Part shown: in pieces, positions 41,564 through 50,638 of the stretch
How positions within the stretch are numbered: position 1 is the stretch's first letter
How the letters are laid out: every line of letters starts with the position of its first letter
The notes under the pieces: generated by a model
The model's input: only the letters and a program-made list of their open reading frames with translations
Databases searched by the model: none
Told to the model about the DNA's origin: nothing
Translations under genes and position numbers: made by a program
Assembly (NCBI RefSeq): GCF_900078365.1
Contig: NZ_LT598653.1
Span: 3,038,001 to 3,102,000, forward strand
Origin: an uncultured Sphingopyxis sp.
GTDB taxonomy: Bacteria > Pseudomonadota > Alphaproteobacteria > Sphingomonadales > Sphingomonadaceae
Direction: 5' to 3'
DNA: 64,000 bases

Positions 41564-42271
41564 TCAGAACTGATCTTTTAGCATCTCACCGATCGAATTG
41601 TTGAAGTGGCTCTCCATCGCGGCGCGCGCCCTTGCGGGATCACGCGCGACAATCGCTTCGGCGACCTCTCGGTGCAGCGCCAGCGTCTCATCGCGTTCTT
41701 CGTGCGTTGTGCGACCAGCCCAGGCGCGCGGGATCGCAACCGCCATCAACTGCTCGAACGAACGGACGATCTGGTAGAAGAGCTGGTTACCGCTCGCCTT
41801 GGCGATCGTCTGGTGAAACGCCGTGTCGGCCGCAGTGCGCGCCGCCTCGTCATGCCCGGCCGACAAGCCGTGCGCGGCGGCGAGAATCGCTTTCGCCTGT
41901 TCGTCGGTGCGGTTGATCGCCGCCAGTTCGGCGGTGCGCAACTCGAGCGTGCGGCGCACCTCCCACACATCGGCGAGCGACACTTGCGCCGTGTTTACGG
42001 CATGACCCATTGACGCCGCCATGACGGATCCGTCGATCGCGCCTACGCGCGGCTTGCGGCCGTTGCCGACATCGACGAGGCGAAGCGCGGCGAGGGCGCC
42101 GAACGCCTCGCGCATTACCGGCCGGCTGACACCGAGCTGCTGCGCAAAGCTTCCCTCTCCCGGCAGCGTATCGCCGACCTTGAGGTCGTTGATACGGATG
42201 AAGTCGCGCACCGATTCGACCGCGCGCTCGACCAGCGAGCCCCGCGCGGCGGGGTCGAGCATGCCGCTCAT
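41564..42271 (-). CDS. FadR-type GntR family transcriptional regulator
   Basis: A 235-residue regulator. The winged helix-turn-helix lies at about 10-75 (GDTLPGEGSFAQQLGVSRPV, then MREAFGALAALRLVDVGNGR), followed by an all-helical FCD ligand domain (VWEVRRTLELRTAELAA; TAFHQTIAKASGN; LHREVAEAIVARDPARARAA). FCD regulators usually respond to carboxylic acids and repress their catabolic genes. The four 15-bp palindromes at 43048-43085 and 47953-47986 have the TCTGA-centred form typical of GntR-family sites and are probably its operators. The start ATG overlaps the AraC stop by four bases (ATGA). Confidence 0.92.
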   Translation of the reverse strand: MSGMLDPAARGSLVERAVESVRDFIRINDLKVGDTLPGEGSFAQQLGVSRPVMREAFGALAALRLVDVGNGRKPRVGAIDGSVMAASMGHAVNTAQVSLADVWEVRRTLELRTAELAAINRTDEQAKAILAAAHGLSAGHDEAARTAADTAFHQTIAKASGNQLFYQIVRSFEQLMAVAIPRAWAGRTTHEERDETLALHREVAEAIVARDPARARAAMESHFNNSIGEMLKDQF

Positions 42272-43020
42272 GCCGCGACTCCCACCCGGCGCATCGCAGT
42301 CGGCGCCATGCCGAAGCGGCGCGAGAAGGCGCGCGTGAAGCTGGCGTTGTTGAGATAGCCGCAACGATAACCGATGCTTGCTACCGGCAAGTCGCTCGCC
42401 GCGAGCATCTGCCGTGCCTGGCGCAGTCGCCGCTCGCTCAGCGCTTCGGCGACGCTGCACTGGTACAGCTCCCGAAAACCGCGGGTCAGCTTGTCGCGGT
42501 TGATGCCGCAGCTCTTTGCAATGTCGTCGATCGTGAGCTTCTCGTGCCAGCGCGTGTGGCCGTCCAGCACCGTTTCGAACTTGCGCGCGATGTCGCTTTC
42601 GGGCGCCAGGCTCGGCTGACCCTCTACCGGCACGAGATCCCCGGCGCGCAGCGCGGCGAAAAACTGGCAGAGGAGTTCGATACTGCGCGCCAACCGCAGC
42701 GTGTCGGCCGCGGCTTCGTCGCAATCGGGCGCGACGATCGACTGGGCAAGCGCGCGCAAGTCCGAGGGCAAATACCAGCGGGCATCCGGGTCGGGCATGT
42801 CACCGAACAGCCGGTGGCACGCACCACGCGACACCGCAACGACCAGCAGATGCTCTTCGCTTTCGAGTTCGCGAAAAGCCAGCGTCCGCACCATCGGCTC
42901 GCCGACGTCACCGAAACCGAGCAACAACGCATCCGGCGGCAGCAGCCGGCGATCACACTCGCCGCGACCGATATAGGTCGTCATTTCGGGCGACACGATC
43001 ACAGGATGTTTGGACGGCAT
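42268..43020 (-). CDS. AraC-family transcriptional regulator
   Basis: A 250-residue protein. The C-terminal 100 residues carry two helix-turn-helix motifs (LTIDDIAKSCGINRDKLTRG and VASIGYRCGYLNNASFTRAF followed by SRRFGMAPTAMR), the AraC signature. The N-terminal half is not an obvious cupin and is of unknown ligand class. Cotranscribed and coupled with the GntR gene, it gives the cluster two regulators. The ATG at 43020 has AGGAG nine bases upstream. Confidence 0.9.
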   Translation of the reverse strand: MPSKHPVIVSPEMTTYIGRGECDRRLLPPDALLLGFGDVGEPMVRTLAFRELESEEHLLVVAVSRGACHRLFGDMPDPDARWYLPSDLRALAQSIVAPDCDEAAADTLRLARSIELLCQFFAALRAGDLVPVEGQPSLAPESDIARKFETVLDGHTRWHEKLTIDDIAKSCGINRDKLTRGFRELYQCSVAEALSERRLRQARQMLAASDLPVASIGYRCGYLNNASFTRAFSRRFGMAPTAMRRVGVAA

Positions 43021-43047
43021 GACGCGATTCTCCTGCCTCAACCTCTA

Positions 43048-43085
43048 ACCTGTCTGATAGCTTTTGCAATAGCTATCTGACAGGT
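43048..43085. promoter_or_regulatory. Paired 15-bp palindromes between MFS and AraC genes
   Basis: acctgtctgatagct (43048-43062) and agctatctgacaggt (43071-43085) are near-perfect inverted copies (14 of 15 match), each itself a palindrome centred on T. They overlap the MFS stop codon. They match two sites upstream of the cluster's TonB receptor. An operator pair is favoured; as RNA the pair could also form a terminator hairpin. Confidence 0.6.
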
Positions 43086-44380
43086 TCCGGCGCGCGGCGC
43101 ATCGCAAGCAGGAAAGCGAAGAAGGACATTGCGCTGACGATGACCCCGACCAGCGCCAGCGCCTCGGCAAGCATCGCCTCGCCGCCCATCAGCGCACTGA
43201 CGCGCGTCACCACCCAGGGCGCGAGCCCGAACCCGATCAGTCCTGCGATGGCGATGAACGCGCCGATACAGAGCCCGCGAAGTTCGTTCGGAAGCAGCAC
43301 GGTGAGCGCGACCGACACAACAAGGCCGGTCACCGCACCGCACATCGACATCACGCCGAGCGCGACGGCGAGGCCGGTCACGCTCGGCATTAGAGGGAAC
43401 AGCGCCGCCGGCACGCCGATACCGGCCGCGATCACCGCTCCCAGCAGCAAGCCGCCGCGGCGCCGGCTCTTCTGCCCAATATCGGCCGAAATCCCGCCGA
43501 GCGCCGCGCCGGCGACCCCCGTGCCGAACATCAACGCGCCGACCCAGCCGGCGAAGTGCGGCGGCTGCAATCCGAAATCGCGCGAGAGCACCGGAGCGAC
43601 CCATACCGTTGCGGCAACGTCAGCCATCACCACCGCGACCTGCCCCGCGAACAGCGGGCCGAGGAAGGCGCGCCGCGCCCAGAGTTCGGCGGCGACGATA
43701 CGGAAGGGCGCATCGGAACTCGCCTCGACCTCGCGCCGCGCGGGCTCGCGCAGGAACAGCAAAGGCAGCAGGCATACCGCGCTGATCGCGGCGAGCAGCA
43801 CATGCGTGCTCCGCCACGGCGCGAGCCCCCCGAGCCAGCCGGGCGCGCCGAAATCGGTGAGCAGCCCGAACAGCCAGCCGGTGAGCGCAAAGCCGAGCGC
43901 GACGCCGAGCGCCTTGCCCAGATTGACGATCAGCATCGCACGCCCGCGCTGTTCGGGCACGCAAAAATCGGCGCAGAGCGAGAGCGCCGCGGTGAGCGAT
44001 CCGGTCGAGCCGATCCCGACGAGCATGCGCGCGGCGGTCAGCCACCCCGCGCCCGGCGCGAAGGCGGTAAGCAAGGTTCCGAGCGTCCAGAGCAGCGCCA
44101 GCCCGATCGTCAGTCGCACCCGGTTGCGCCGGTCGACGAGGATGCCGATCGGGATCGAAAAGAGCACCATCGGTACTGCGGCGCCGAGCCCCTGGATCAG
44201 CGCGAGCGCATCGTCGCTGAGCGCCAGTTCGGCCTTGGCGCTTTCCTGGATCGTGCCGAAACTGCCGAGCGCAGTGAAACCGATCGTCGTCACCAGCGCG
44301 AGCAGCAGTAGCGGGACGAAGGTCGCGGTCGCGGTAAGCCGCGCAGACGGCACGGCAAGCGGTTCGGTCTGCGTCGCCAT
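43073..44380 (-). CDS. MFS transporter
   Basis: A 435-residue inner-membrane protein with 12 predicted helices and the MFS loop 2-3 motif GILVDRRNRVRL. It also has PEQRGRAMLIVNLGKALGVA in helix 5. It is of the general anion/organic-acid type rather than a sugar porter. Within the cluster it probably imports the acid released by the esterase. The start ATG overlaps the FAD-oxidase stop (TGATG). Confidence 0.88.
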   Translation of the reverse strand: MATQTEPLAVPSARLTATATFVPLLLLALVTTIGFTALGSFGTIQESAKAELALSDDALALIQGLGAAVPMVLFSIPIGILVDRRNRVRLTIGLALLWTLGTLLTAFAPGAGWLTAARMLVGIGSTGSLTAALSLCADFCVPEQRGRAMLIVNLGKALGVALGFALTGWLFGLLTDFGAPGWLGGLAPWRSTHVLLAAISAVCLLPLLFLREPARREVEASSDAPFRIVAAELWARRAFLGPLFAGQVAVVMADVAATVWVAPVLSRDFGLQPPHFAGWVGALMFGTGVAGAALGGISADIGQKSRRRGGLLLGAVIAAGIGVPAALFPLMPSVTGLAVALGVMSMCGAVTGLVVSVALTVLLPNELRGLCIGAFIAIAGLIGFGLAPWVVTRVSALMGGEAMLAEALALVGVIVSAMSFFAFLLAMRRAPEPVR

Positions 44381-45783
44381 CAGAGGGTGAAAATCTTGCC
44401 GGGATTGAGCAGATTCCGCGGGTCGAGCGCGCGCTTGATCATCCGCATCTGCTCGACCGCCGCGCCGAGTTCGGCGACGAGCCACGCCTGCTTGCCGATG
44501 CCGATGCCATGTTCGCCCGTACACGTCCCGTCCATCGCGAGCGCGCGCTCGACCAGCCGGGCATTGATCGCCTCAACCTCCGCCATTTCTTCGGGCGCGT
44601 CCGGATCGATCGAGAAGATCACGTGGAAATTGCCATCGCCGACATGGCCGAGGATCGTCGCGGGAACGCTCGCCGCATCGAGATCGACATGCGTTTCGGC
44701 GATGCATTCGGCAAGCCGGCTCATCGGCACGCACACGTCGGTGGCCCAGCCGATCGCCCCCGCCCGCATGTTGACCGCCGCATAATAGGCCTCGTGCCGC
44801 GCACGCCACAATTTGCTGCGTTCCTCGGGCAGGTTCGACCAGCTGAACGCACTGCCGCCATTGGCTTCGGCGAGCGCCTTCACCGTCTCGACCTGTTCGG
44901 CGACATGCCCCGCGCTGCCGTGAAATTCGAAGAAGAGCGTCGGCGCCTCGGGATAATCGAGCTTCGACCAGCGGTTGACCGCGATCATCTGTTTGGCGTC
45001 GAGGATCTCGACGCGCGCGAGCGGCACCGCGCACTGGATCGATTGCACGACGGTATCGACCGCGCCGCCCAGCGTGCCGAAACTGCACACCGCGGCCGAA
45101 ATGGTCTCGGGCACCGGATGCAGGCGCAGCGTCACTTCGGTGATGATGCCGAGCGTGCCTTCGGAGCCGACGTAAAGCCGCGTCAGATCATATCCCGCCG
45201 CAGACTTGCGCGCCCGGCGCGCGGTGCGGATGACCTCGCCCTGCGGCGTCACGACCTCAAGGCTGAGCACCGCATCCTTCATCGTGCCGTAACGCACCGC
45301 GTTCGTTCCCGACGCGCGGGTCGAGGCCATCCCGCCGATCGTCGCATTGGCGCCCGGGTCGATCGGAAAAAACAGCCCCTGATCGCGGAGATGCACATTG
45401 AGTTCCTCGCGGCGCACGCCCGGTTGGACGACGCAGTCGAAATCCTCGGCATTCACCGCGATGACCCTGTCCATCAGGCTCATGTCGAGCGAGATGCCGC
45501 CTTGGATCGCGAGCGCATTGCCCTCGATCGACGTCCCCGCACCGAAAGGCACGATCGGAATATCGGCTGCCGAGCACAGCTGCACCAGCGCGACGACGTC
45601 GTCGGTCGACGTCGCGAAAACCACGGCATCGGGCAGCACGGGGGCGAAATGCGACTCGCTCGATCCATGCTGCCCGAGCGCCGCGTCGGCCCGCTGGAAA
45701 CGGTCGCTGAACCGCTCTTCCAGCGCCGTCACCAGGCTGGCGGGGAGCGGCTTGCGTTCCCCCGAATGCGCCGTCCCCCCCAT
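44380..45783 (-). CDS. FAD-linked oxidase (D-lactate/2-hydroxyacid dehydrogenase type)
   Basis: A 467-residue flavoprotein of the VAO family. Residues about 45-225 form the FAD-binding domain (IPIVPFGAGTSIEGNALAIQ, GMASTRASGTNAVRYGTMKD, LYVGSEGTLGIITEVTLRLH). The C-terminal FAD-oxidase domain contains GHVGDGNFHVIF, the His motif of D-lactate and glycolate dehydrogenases, and ends LDPRNLLNPGKIF. The likely reaction is oxidation of a 2-hydroxy acid to the 2-oxo acid with electrons passed to the respiratory chain. The start is two bases after the TonB receptor stop. Confidence 0.9.
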   Translation of the reverse strand: MGGTAHSGERKPLPASLVTALEERFSDRFQRADAALGQHGSSESHFAPVLPDAVVFATSTDDVVALVQLCSAADIPIVPFGAGTSIEGNALAIQGGISLDMSLMDRVIAVNAEDFDCVVQPGVRREELNVHLRDQGLFFPIDPGANATIGGMASTRASGTNAVRYGTMKDAVLSLEVVTPQGEVIRTARRARKSAAGYDLTRLYVGSEGTLGIITEVTLRLHPVPETISAAVCSFGTLGGAVDTVVQSIQCAVPLARVEILDAKQMIAVNRWSKLDYPEAPTLFFEFHGSAGHVAEQVETVKALAEANGGSAFSWSNLPEERSKLWRARHEAYYAAVNMRAGAIGWATDVCVPMSRLAECIAETHVDLDAASVPATILGHVGDGNFHVIFSIDPDAPEEMAEVEAINARLVERALAMDGTCTGEHGIGIGKQAWLVAELGAAVEQMRMIKRALDPRNLLNPGKIFTL

Positions 45784-45785
45784 CG

Positions 45786-47912
45786 TCAGAACTTCAGGCT
45801 CGCGCGCACGCCATAACGGCGGCGGTCGCCAGTGATGCCGAGGTCGGAGGCCGGCAGCCCCGCGAGCGCCAGCGTCGTCTGTTCGATATAGCTTTCGAAA
45901 TATTCGGTGTTGAAGATATTGTTCGCAAACAGCGCGACTTCCACCGGTCCGGTGCGATACGCAATCGACGCATTGGTCAGCCAATAGCTGTCGAGGAAGG
46001 TCGGCACCGTCTCGTTCAGCGTCGCGGCAAGACGCTTGCCCTTGCCTACCAGCCCCGCGCTCAGCGTCACGTCGCTGTCGCCGCCGGTCTCGATCCGGTA
46101 ATCGCTCGCAAAGCTCGCGGTCCAGTCGGGCTGGAAGGTCAGCCGGTCGGACGCAAGCAGCCGGCCGGTCGTCGCGGTATAGGCGCTGTCGTCGGTGATG
46201 CGCGCGTGCATCCAGGTCAGGCCGCCGCGCAGCGTCCAGTCGCGCACCGGGCGCACCATCGCTTCGAGTTCGACGCCATAGCTTTCGACGTCGCCGGTGT
46301 TGAGGTCGACCGTCACGAGCCCGCCACCCGCCGCCGGCGCGATCGAGTTGAGCCCGATATAATCCTTGTAATCGCTGTAGAAGACGCTCCCCGACAGATT
46401 GAGGCCCGGAGAGGAATATTTGGCGCCCGCTTCATAGGTCCAGGCCGAATCGCCGCGATAGGTGCGCGTCGGCGCCGTCGGCGCGTTGAAACCGCCGCCG
46501 CGATAACCGCGCGCCACCGACACATAAGTCATCAGGTCGGGCGTCCATTTGCGCGTGACCGACAGCTTGGGCTGCCATTCATTCGACTTGATCCGCGCGG
46601 TAGGCACGATCGCGCCCGAAACCGCTCCGTTGGCGACGCGATCCTCATGGTCATAGCGCAGGCCAAGCGCGACTTCCCAATCGAGGTTCGGCTTCCAGAA
46701 GACCGTGCCGAAGGCGGCATAGGTGTCGGCGAAATTCCTCGCGCTGGTGGTGCGCACGATGTTGACCGGCCCGAGAGAGATGGTGTCGCGCGATTGCGCT
46801 TGCACCATTTCGTTGCTGTAGAAGATACCGAACAGCGTCGAGAAATGGTCCGACCATTCGCTGTCGAGCCGCGATTCGAGCGTCATCGTGCGCAGGCTGT
46901 CGCGCGCGATGGTCCGCACGATGTCGCTCGGCCCGAAATCGCCCTCACCGTCGGGAGTGAAACCGTTGCGCATGTCATAGGCGCCGATGACGCTGAGCCT
47001 CGACCCGCCCCCGAGATCGCCCTCGGCGCGTACGTTGATGCCGCGATATTTATACGACACCGCATTCAGCGTGTTGAACTGGACGTCGCGTGAATAATCC
47101 CTTGGGCCGCTGACGCGCGAATAGGGCGTATTCACCCCGTCGACCCAGTCGTAATAGCCTTTGACGGTCAGCGCGAAATCGTCCGACGGCGTCACGCGCA
47201 GCGTCGCGTTGATCGAGTCGGTGTTGAACGGATTGGCGTTGCCGCCGATCACGCTGTTGTGAAGGAAGCCATCCTGCTGGCGATGCGCCGCAGCGACGCG
47301 GAGCGCGACCTTGTCGGGAACGATGGGCCCCGAAACCGAACCCGACACCGTCCAGGCATCGTCCGGCCCGGCATAGCTGGCATTGGCGCGCACTTCGAAA
47401 TCATTGCCCGGCTGGCGCGTGATGACATTGATCGCGCCGCCCATCGTATTCTTGCCATAGAGCGTGCCCTGCGGCCCGCGCAGCACTTCGATGCGCTCGA
47501 CGTCGAGCAGCGGGTTGTTGAGATAGGCGGTATTCGGCTGGTAAATGCCGTCGATGAACAGCCCGACGCCCGGCTGCACGCTCTGCACCAGCGTTACGCC
47601 GACACCCCGGATCGAAACAAAGGCGCGGCCGGTACCGTCGCTGTTGATGTTGAGGCCGGGCGACAGAACCGCCGCCTCGCGCACCGAATTGAGCCCGCGC
47701 GCCGTCAGCGTATCCCCGTCGATCGCGGTGACCGCGATCGGCACGTCGGCCAGCGTCTCGTCGCGCTTGCGCGCCGTGACGACGATGACGCCGTCATCTT
47801 CGCCTTCGGTGACGGCCGGCATCGCCGCGCTATCCTGCGCAAAGCCGGGCGTGGCCCCCGCTACCGCGGCGAGCACGAACGACGAAACGGCAGCAAATTG
47901 GAACTTGGTCAT
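45786..47912 (-). CDS. TonB-dependent receptor of the catabolic cluster
   Basis: A 708-residue outer-membrane transporter. The signal peptide ends at ATPGFAQ; a TonB-box-like DDGVIVVTARK follows. The plug carries FIDGIYQPNTAYLNNPLLDV, RIEVLRGPQGTLYGKNTMGG and AINVITRQP. The barrel ends RYGVRASLKF. This FecA/iron-type layout is used in sphingomonads for many aromatic or terpenoid-like ligands as well as siderophores. Its place in an esterase/oxidase operon argues for uptake of the ester substrate. Two operator-like palindromes lie 41-75 bases upstream. Confidence 0.92.
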   Translation of the reverse strand: MTKFQFAAVSSFVLAAVAGATPGFAQDSAAMPAVTEGEDDGVIVVTARKRDETLADVPIAVTAIDGDTLTARGLNSVREAAVLSPGLNINSDGTGRAFVSIRGVGVTLVQSVQPGVGLFIDGIYQPNTAYLNNPLLDVERIEVLRGPQGTLYGKNTMGGAINVITRQPGNDFEVRANASYAGPDDAWTVSGSVSGPIVPDKVALRVAAAHRQQDGFLHNSVIGGNANPFNTDSINATLRVTPSDDFALTVKGYYDWVDGVNTPYSRVSGPRDYSRDVQFNTLNAVSYKYRGINVRAEGDLGGGSRLSVIGAYDMRNGFTPDGEGDFGPSDIVRTIARDSLRTMTLESRLDSEWSDHFSTLFGIFYSNEMVQAQSRDTISLGPVNIVRTTSARNFADTYAAFGTVFWKPNLDWEVALGLRYDHEDRVANGAVSGAIVPTARIKSNEWQPKLSVTRKWTPDLMTYVSVARGYRGGGFNAPTAPTRTYRGDSAWTYEAGAKYSSPGLNLSGSVFYSDYKDYIGLNSIAPAAGGGLVTVDLNTGDVESYGVELEAMVRPVRDWTLRGGLTWMHARITDDSAYTATTGRLLASDRLTFQPDWTASFASDYRIETGGDSDVTLSAGLVGKGKRLAATLNETVPTFLDSYWLTNASIAYRTGPVEVALFANNIFNTEYFESYIEQTTLALAGLPASDLGITGDRRRYGVRASLKF

Positions 47913-47952
47913 CAGGCATCCCCAAAAACGGCGGTCTCGGCCGCCCGTTGGC

Positions 47953-47986
47953 ACCTATATGACAGCTTTGAACCTATATGAAAGGT
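47953..47986. promoter_or_regulatory. Tandem 15-bp operator-like sites upstream of the TonB receptor
   Basis: acctatatgacagct (47953-47967) and acctatatgaaaggt (47972-47986), 19 bp apart, share the ASCTATMWGAMAGST pattern with the pair at 43048-43085. The gap 47913-48029 thus holds a regulated promoter internal to the cluster. Confidence 0.6.
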
Positions 47987-48029
47987 CTCGTCGTTGTGCC
48001 GATCCGCAGCCCGGCTTTGCCGACCGCGC

Positions 48030-48803
48030 CTACCAGCAGCTATAGCCGCCATCGGCCAGCACGATGCTACCCGTCATCAGACTCGCCATATCCGAAGCGA
48101 GAAACAGGATCACGGAGGCGACCTCCTCGGGCTCGCCCAGCCGCGCCTGCGGCGTGCCGTCGATCCACCGTCGGTACATGTCGCCCTCTTTGTCGGCAAA
48201 GGCGTTGAGCGGCGTCGCGATATAGGTCGGCGCGACCGCATTGACGCGCACGCCCCGGCCCGCCCACTCGGCGGCAAGGCTCTTGGTCAGTTGATGCACC
48301 GCCGCCTTCGACGCATTGTAATAGCTTTGCGACTGCGGCCGGTTGACGATGAACCCCGACATCGATCCGACATTGACTATGCTCCCCTGCCCCGCCGCTA
48401 GCATGCGCCGACCAAAGGCGCGCGCACACCAGAAGCTGCCGTTTAGGTTCACATCGAGGACGTTGAGCCAATGTTCGTCGGCGACATCCTCCGCCGCGGT
48501 TTCGCTGCGTGCGATGCCGGCATTGTTGACGAGAATATCGATCCGGCCATGGCGCGCCAGCATCGCATCGGCGGCGGCGTCGACCGCGGAGCTGTCGGTG
48601 ACGTCGAGCTGCTCGGCGAAGACGGCATATCCCTTGGCACCAAGGTCGGTGACCGCGCGATTGAGCGCGGCCAAATCGCGATCGGCGATAGTGACGCACG
48701 CACCGGCTTCGGCCAGCGCCTCCACCGTCGCAAGGCCGATCCCTTGCGCCCCGCCAGTAACGAAAGCGGTGCGCCCGTCGAGGCGTAGTCTCTCAAGATA
48801 CAT
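48030..48803 (-). CDS. SDR family oxidoreductase
   Basis: A 257-residue Rossmann dehydrogenase with TGGAQGIG, NNAG, VNVGSMSG (catalytic Ser) and YYNASK (Tyr/Lys). It ends in TGSIVLADGGYSCW, the classical SDR tail. It probably oxidizes an alcohol released by the esterase. The start at 48803 lies four bases after the esterase stop with GGAG upstream; the two genes form a unit. Confidence 0.92.
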   Translation of the reverse strand: MYLERLRLDGRTAFVTGGAQGIGLATVEALAEAGACVTIADRDLAALNRAVTDLGAKGYAVFAEQLDVTDSSAVDAAADAMLARHGRIDILVNNAGIARSETAAEDVADEHWLNVLDVNLNGSFWCARAFGRRMLAAGQGSIVNVGSMSGFIVNRPQSQSYYNASKAAVHQLTKSLAAEWAGRGVRVNAVAPTYIATPLNAFADKEGDMYRRWIDGTPQARLGEPEEVASVILFLASDMASLMTGSIVLADGGYSCW

Positions 48804-48807
48804 GGTC

Positions 48808-50292
48808 TTACTCCGGCACAAAGGCAGCGGCGGGCATCACGGGTTCGTGGAGCGCCTCGTCCCGCGCCATCTGGTACACCGTCCGGTAAACGCCGAATTC
48901 GGACCAAGGCATCGATCCGTCCTTGGCGAAGCCCGCCCACAGGTCATGCACCTGATCGGCAAGCGCCTGCGGCGGGTCCATCCCCGCGAGCCCGCGCGCG
49001 CCGGTGACGCTCGGCAATGTCTTGAACACGAACGGCAACTCGATCCCGTGGCACGCGCCCAGTTCGCCATCGCACGCGGGCGAGCGCCAGTCGAACTCGT
49101 ACATCCACGTCCTGCCCTGGTGCGCCGCGGCATATTGGCGCGCGGGCCAACGGAAGACGAGGTCACTCATCGCGTCCGTCATCGCCTCGCCCGGCCGCAC
49201 GCCTTTTCTCTTATAACCATAGGCCATGAGCGCCGATTTCGCCCGCGGCATCGATCTGCCGAGCAGCCAGCGCGCGAGGAGACCGCCGACCTTTCGGCGC
49301 ACGCCGGTGGGGACGAAATAGAGATTCATCTCCTCCGCATTGGTTCCGATGACAATTTCCACATCGCGGCCGGCCCCTCTGCGAAGCGCATCAATCGGCT
49401 TTTCGGGCAGCACGTCGTCCCCATGGACAGGAATGAAACGGCTGATCCCGTAGACCGGCTCGCGCCCTTCGCCGTCGCGAAGATCGACCGCCCACGGCTT
49501 CGCCACCTTATCGAGCGCGTCCATAGCGGCGGCGTGCGAAATGGTGCGGAAGCCGTCGGCGTCGGGCGTCACGCGCAATATTTTGGCTAGCTTCTTCACC
49601 AGCCGCTGCGCCACGTCGATCTCGCGTACCATCGCACCATGGCCGCTCTGGATGATCGCACGCGCGAACAAGCCCTCCGCGAGCGGCGAGGTGACAAGGT
49701 CGGCGATCGCCATCGCGCCCGCACTTTCGCCGAATACCGTGACATTGGCGGGGTTGCCGTCGAAGGCCGCGATATTGCGCTGGACCCACGCCAGCGCAAA
49801 CAGCATGTCGCGCAGGCCGAGGTTCGTGGGCACGCCGGGCACCGGGAGGAAGCCGTCGATGCCCATGCGATAGTTTATCGCGACGCAGACGATACCCGAT
49901 TTCGCGAACGCGGTCCCGTCGTGGACCGACGCGTCCTTGCAGCCGCCGACAAAGCCGCCGCCGTGGATGAAAACCATCACCGGTGCAGCGCTGGCCTCTC
50001 TTGGTGCCCAGATATTGAGGCGGAGATAGTCGCCATCGCTGCCGTCGCTTCCGCGCCCGACAAGCGGCAACAGGTCGATCGCAGGAAAAGGTCTGATCCG
50101 GTGCGGCGCAGCCGGACCCGGATCGTCCATATCGCGCACGCCGTTCCAGCCGAGCGGAGGCTGCGGCAATTCGAAGCGCTGCGGAGGGGCCGCATATGGA
50201 ATACCAAGAAAGCGCACGACGGAGCCGCCAATTTTGCCGCGGATCGCCCCGCTTTCGATTTGGAGTATTCGGCCATCTAGTTCATCTGTCAT
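48808..50292 (-). CDS. Type B carboxylesterase
   Basis: A 494-residue alpha/beta hydrolase of the carboxylesterase/cholinesterase family without an obvious signal peptide. Motifs are IPYAAPPQRF, oxyanion HGGGFVGG, nucleophile elbow VTVFGESAGA (Ser), GTNAEEMNLY (acidic member) and ACHGIELPFVF (His). It would hydrolyse an imported ester or lactone, giving substrates for the SDR and FAD-linked oxidase of the same cluster. The ribosome-binding site is weak; ATG 50292 is chosen by frame and family start. Confidence 0.92.
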   Translation of the reverse strand: MTDELDGRILQIESGAIRGKIGGSVVRFLGIPYAAPPQRFELPQPPLGWNGVRDMDDPGPAAPHRIRPFPAIDLLPLVGRGSDGSDGDYLRLNIWAPREASAAPVMVFIHGGGFVGGCKDASVHDGTAFAKSGIVCVAINYRMGIDGFLPVPGVPTNLGLRDMLFALAWVQRNIAAFDGNPANVTVFGESAGAMAIADLVTSPLAEGLFARAIIQSGHGAMVREIDVAQRLVKKLAKILRVTPDADGFRTISHAAAMDALDKVAKPWAVDLRDGEGREPVYGISRFIPVHGDDVLPEKPIDALRRGAGRDVEIVIGTNAEEMNLYFVPTGVRRKVGGLLARWLLGRSMPRAKSALMAYGYKRKGVRPGEAMTDAMSDLVFRWPARQYAAAHQGRTWMYEFDWRSPACDGELGACHGIELPFVFKTLPSVTGARGLAGMDPPQALADQVHDLWAGFAKDGSMPWSEFGVYRTVYQMARDEALHEPVMPAAAFVPE

Positions 50293-50446
50293 GGCACCAG
50301 TCTATCATCCGGCACAGTCCCGCGCCTACGACCGTCGATATGCCCAGCGGATGAAGAAGTGTGCCCGGATACGCCGGCTATGACACGTATCGGGGGGACG
50401 GCCTTCTTCCAGGAATATCTCAAAAAAAACCTCGTGAGTTGCTTCA

Positions 50447-50469
50447 AATGGCCGGTTGCGGTCAGGCCG
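50447..50469. repeat. 23-bp direct repeat, right copy flanking the catabolic cluster
   Basis: Exact copy of 41464-41486, same orientation, 8983 bp apart, with weaker similarity continuing downstream (AAAGCG-containing). It may belong to a dispersed sphingomonad intergenic repeat family or mark the edges of a transferred block. Confidence 0.7.
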
Positions 50470-50585
50470 CTTCAGGACCAATCCAAGGAAAGCGCGTCCG
50501 TCAGCCTCAGCCAAATTCGCTTCCTGGCGCGTCGAGGGATGCGCGCTCAGTCTCGTTGCCCAAATCGCAATTCCAAAGAGCCAGC

Positions 50586-50610
50586 GGAACCCGAGCGGAG
50601 GGCAATCATT
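50586..50610 (+). promoter_or_regulatory. Possible EcfG-type promoter
   Basis: GGAAC, 16 nt, then CATT (consensus CGTT, one mismatch), 29 bases before the ATG of the flavodoxin-like gene. Confidence 0.4.
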
Positions 50611-50638
50611 ATCTTCGTGGGGGGCCCAAGGAGACATC

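Larger units (their letters stand above)
50293..50638. other. Intergenic region between esterase cluster and flavodoxin-like gene
   Basis: 346 bp without a supportable gene. It holds the right 23-bp repeat (50447-50469) and a possible EcfG-type promoter (50586-50610). No other structure is evident. Confidence 0.7.

Noticed and set aside
43048..43085. Simple intrinsic terminator of the MFS gene
   Set aside because: The stem could form in RNA, but it overlaps the stop codon, lacks a U tract, and its arms match two sites upstream of the TonB receptor, so an operator pair explains more.
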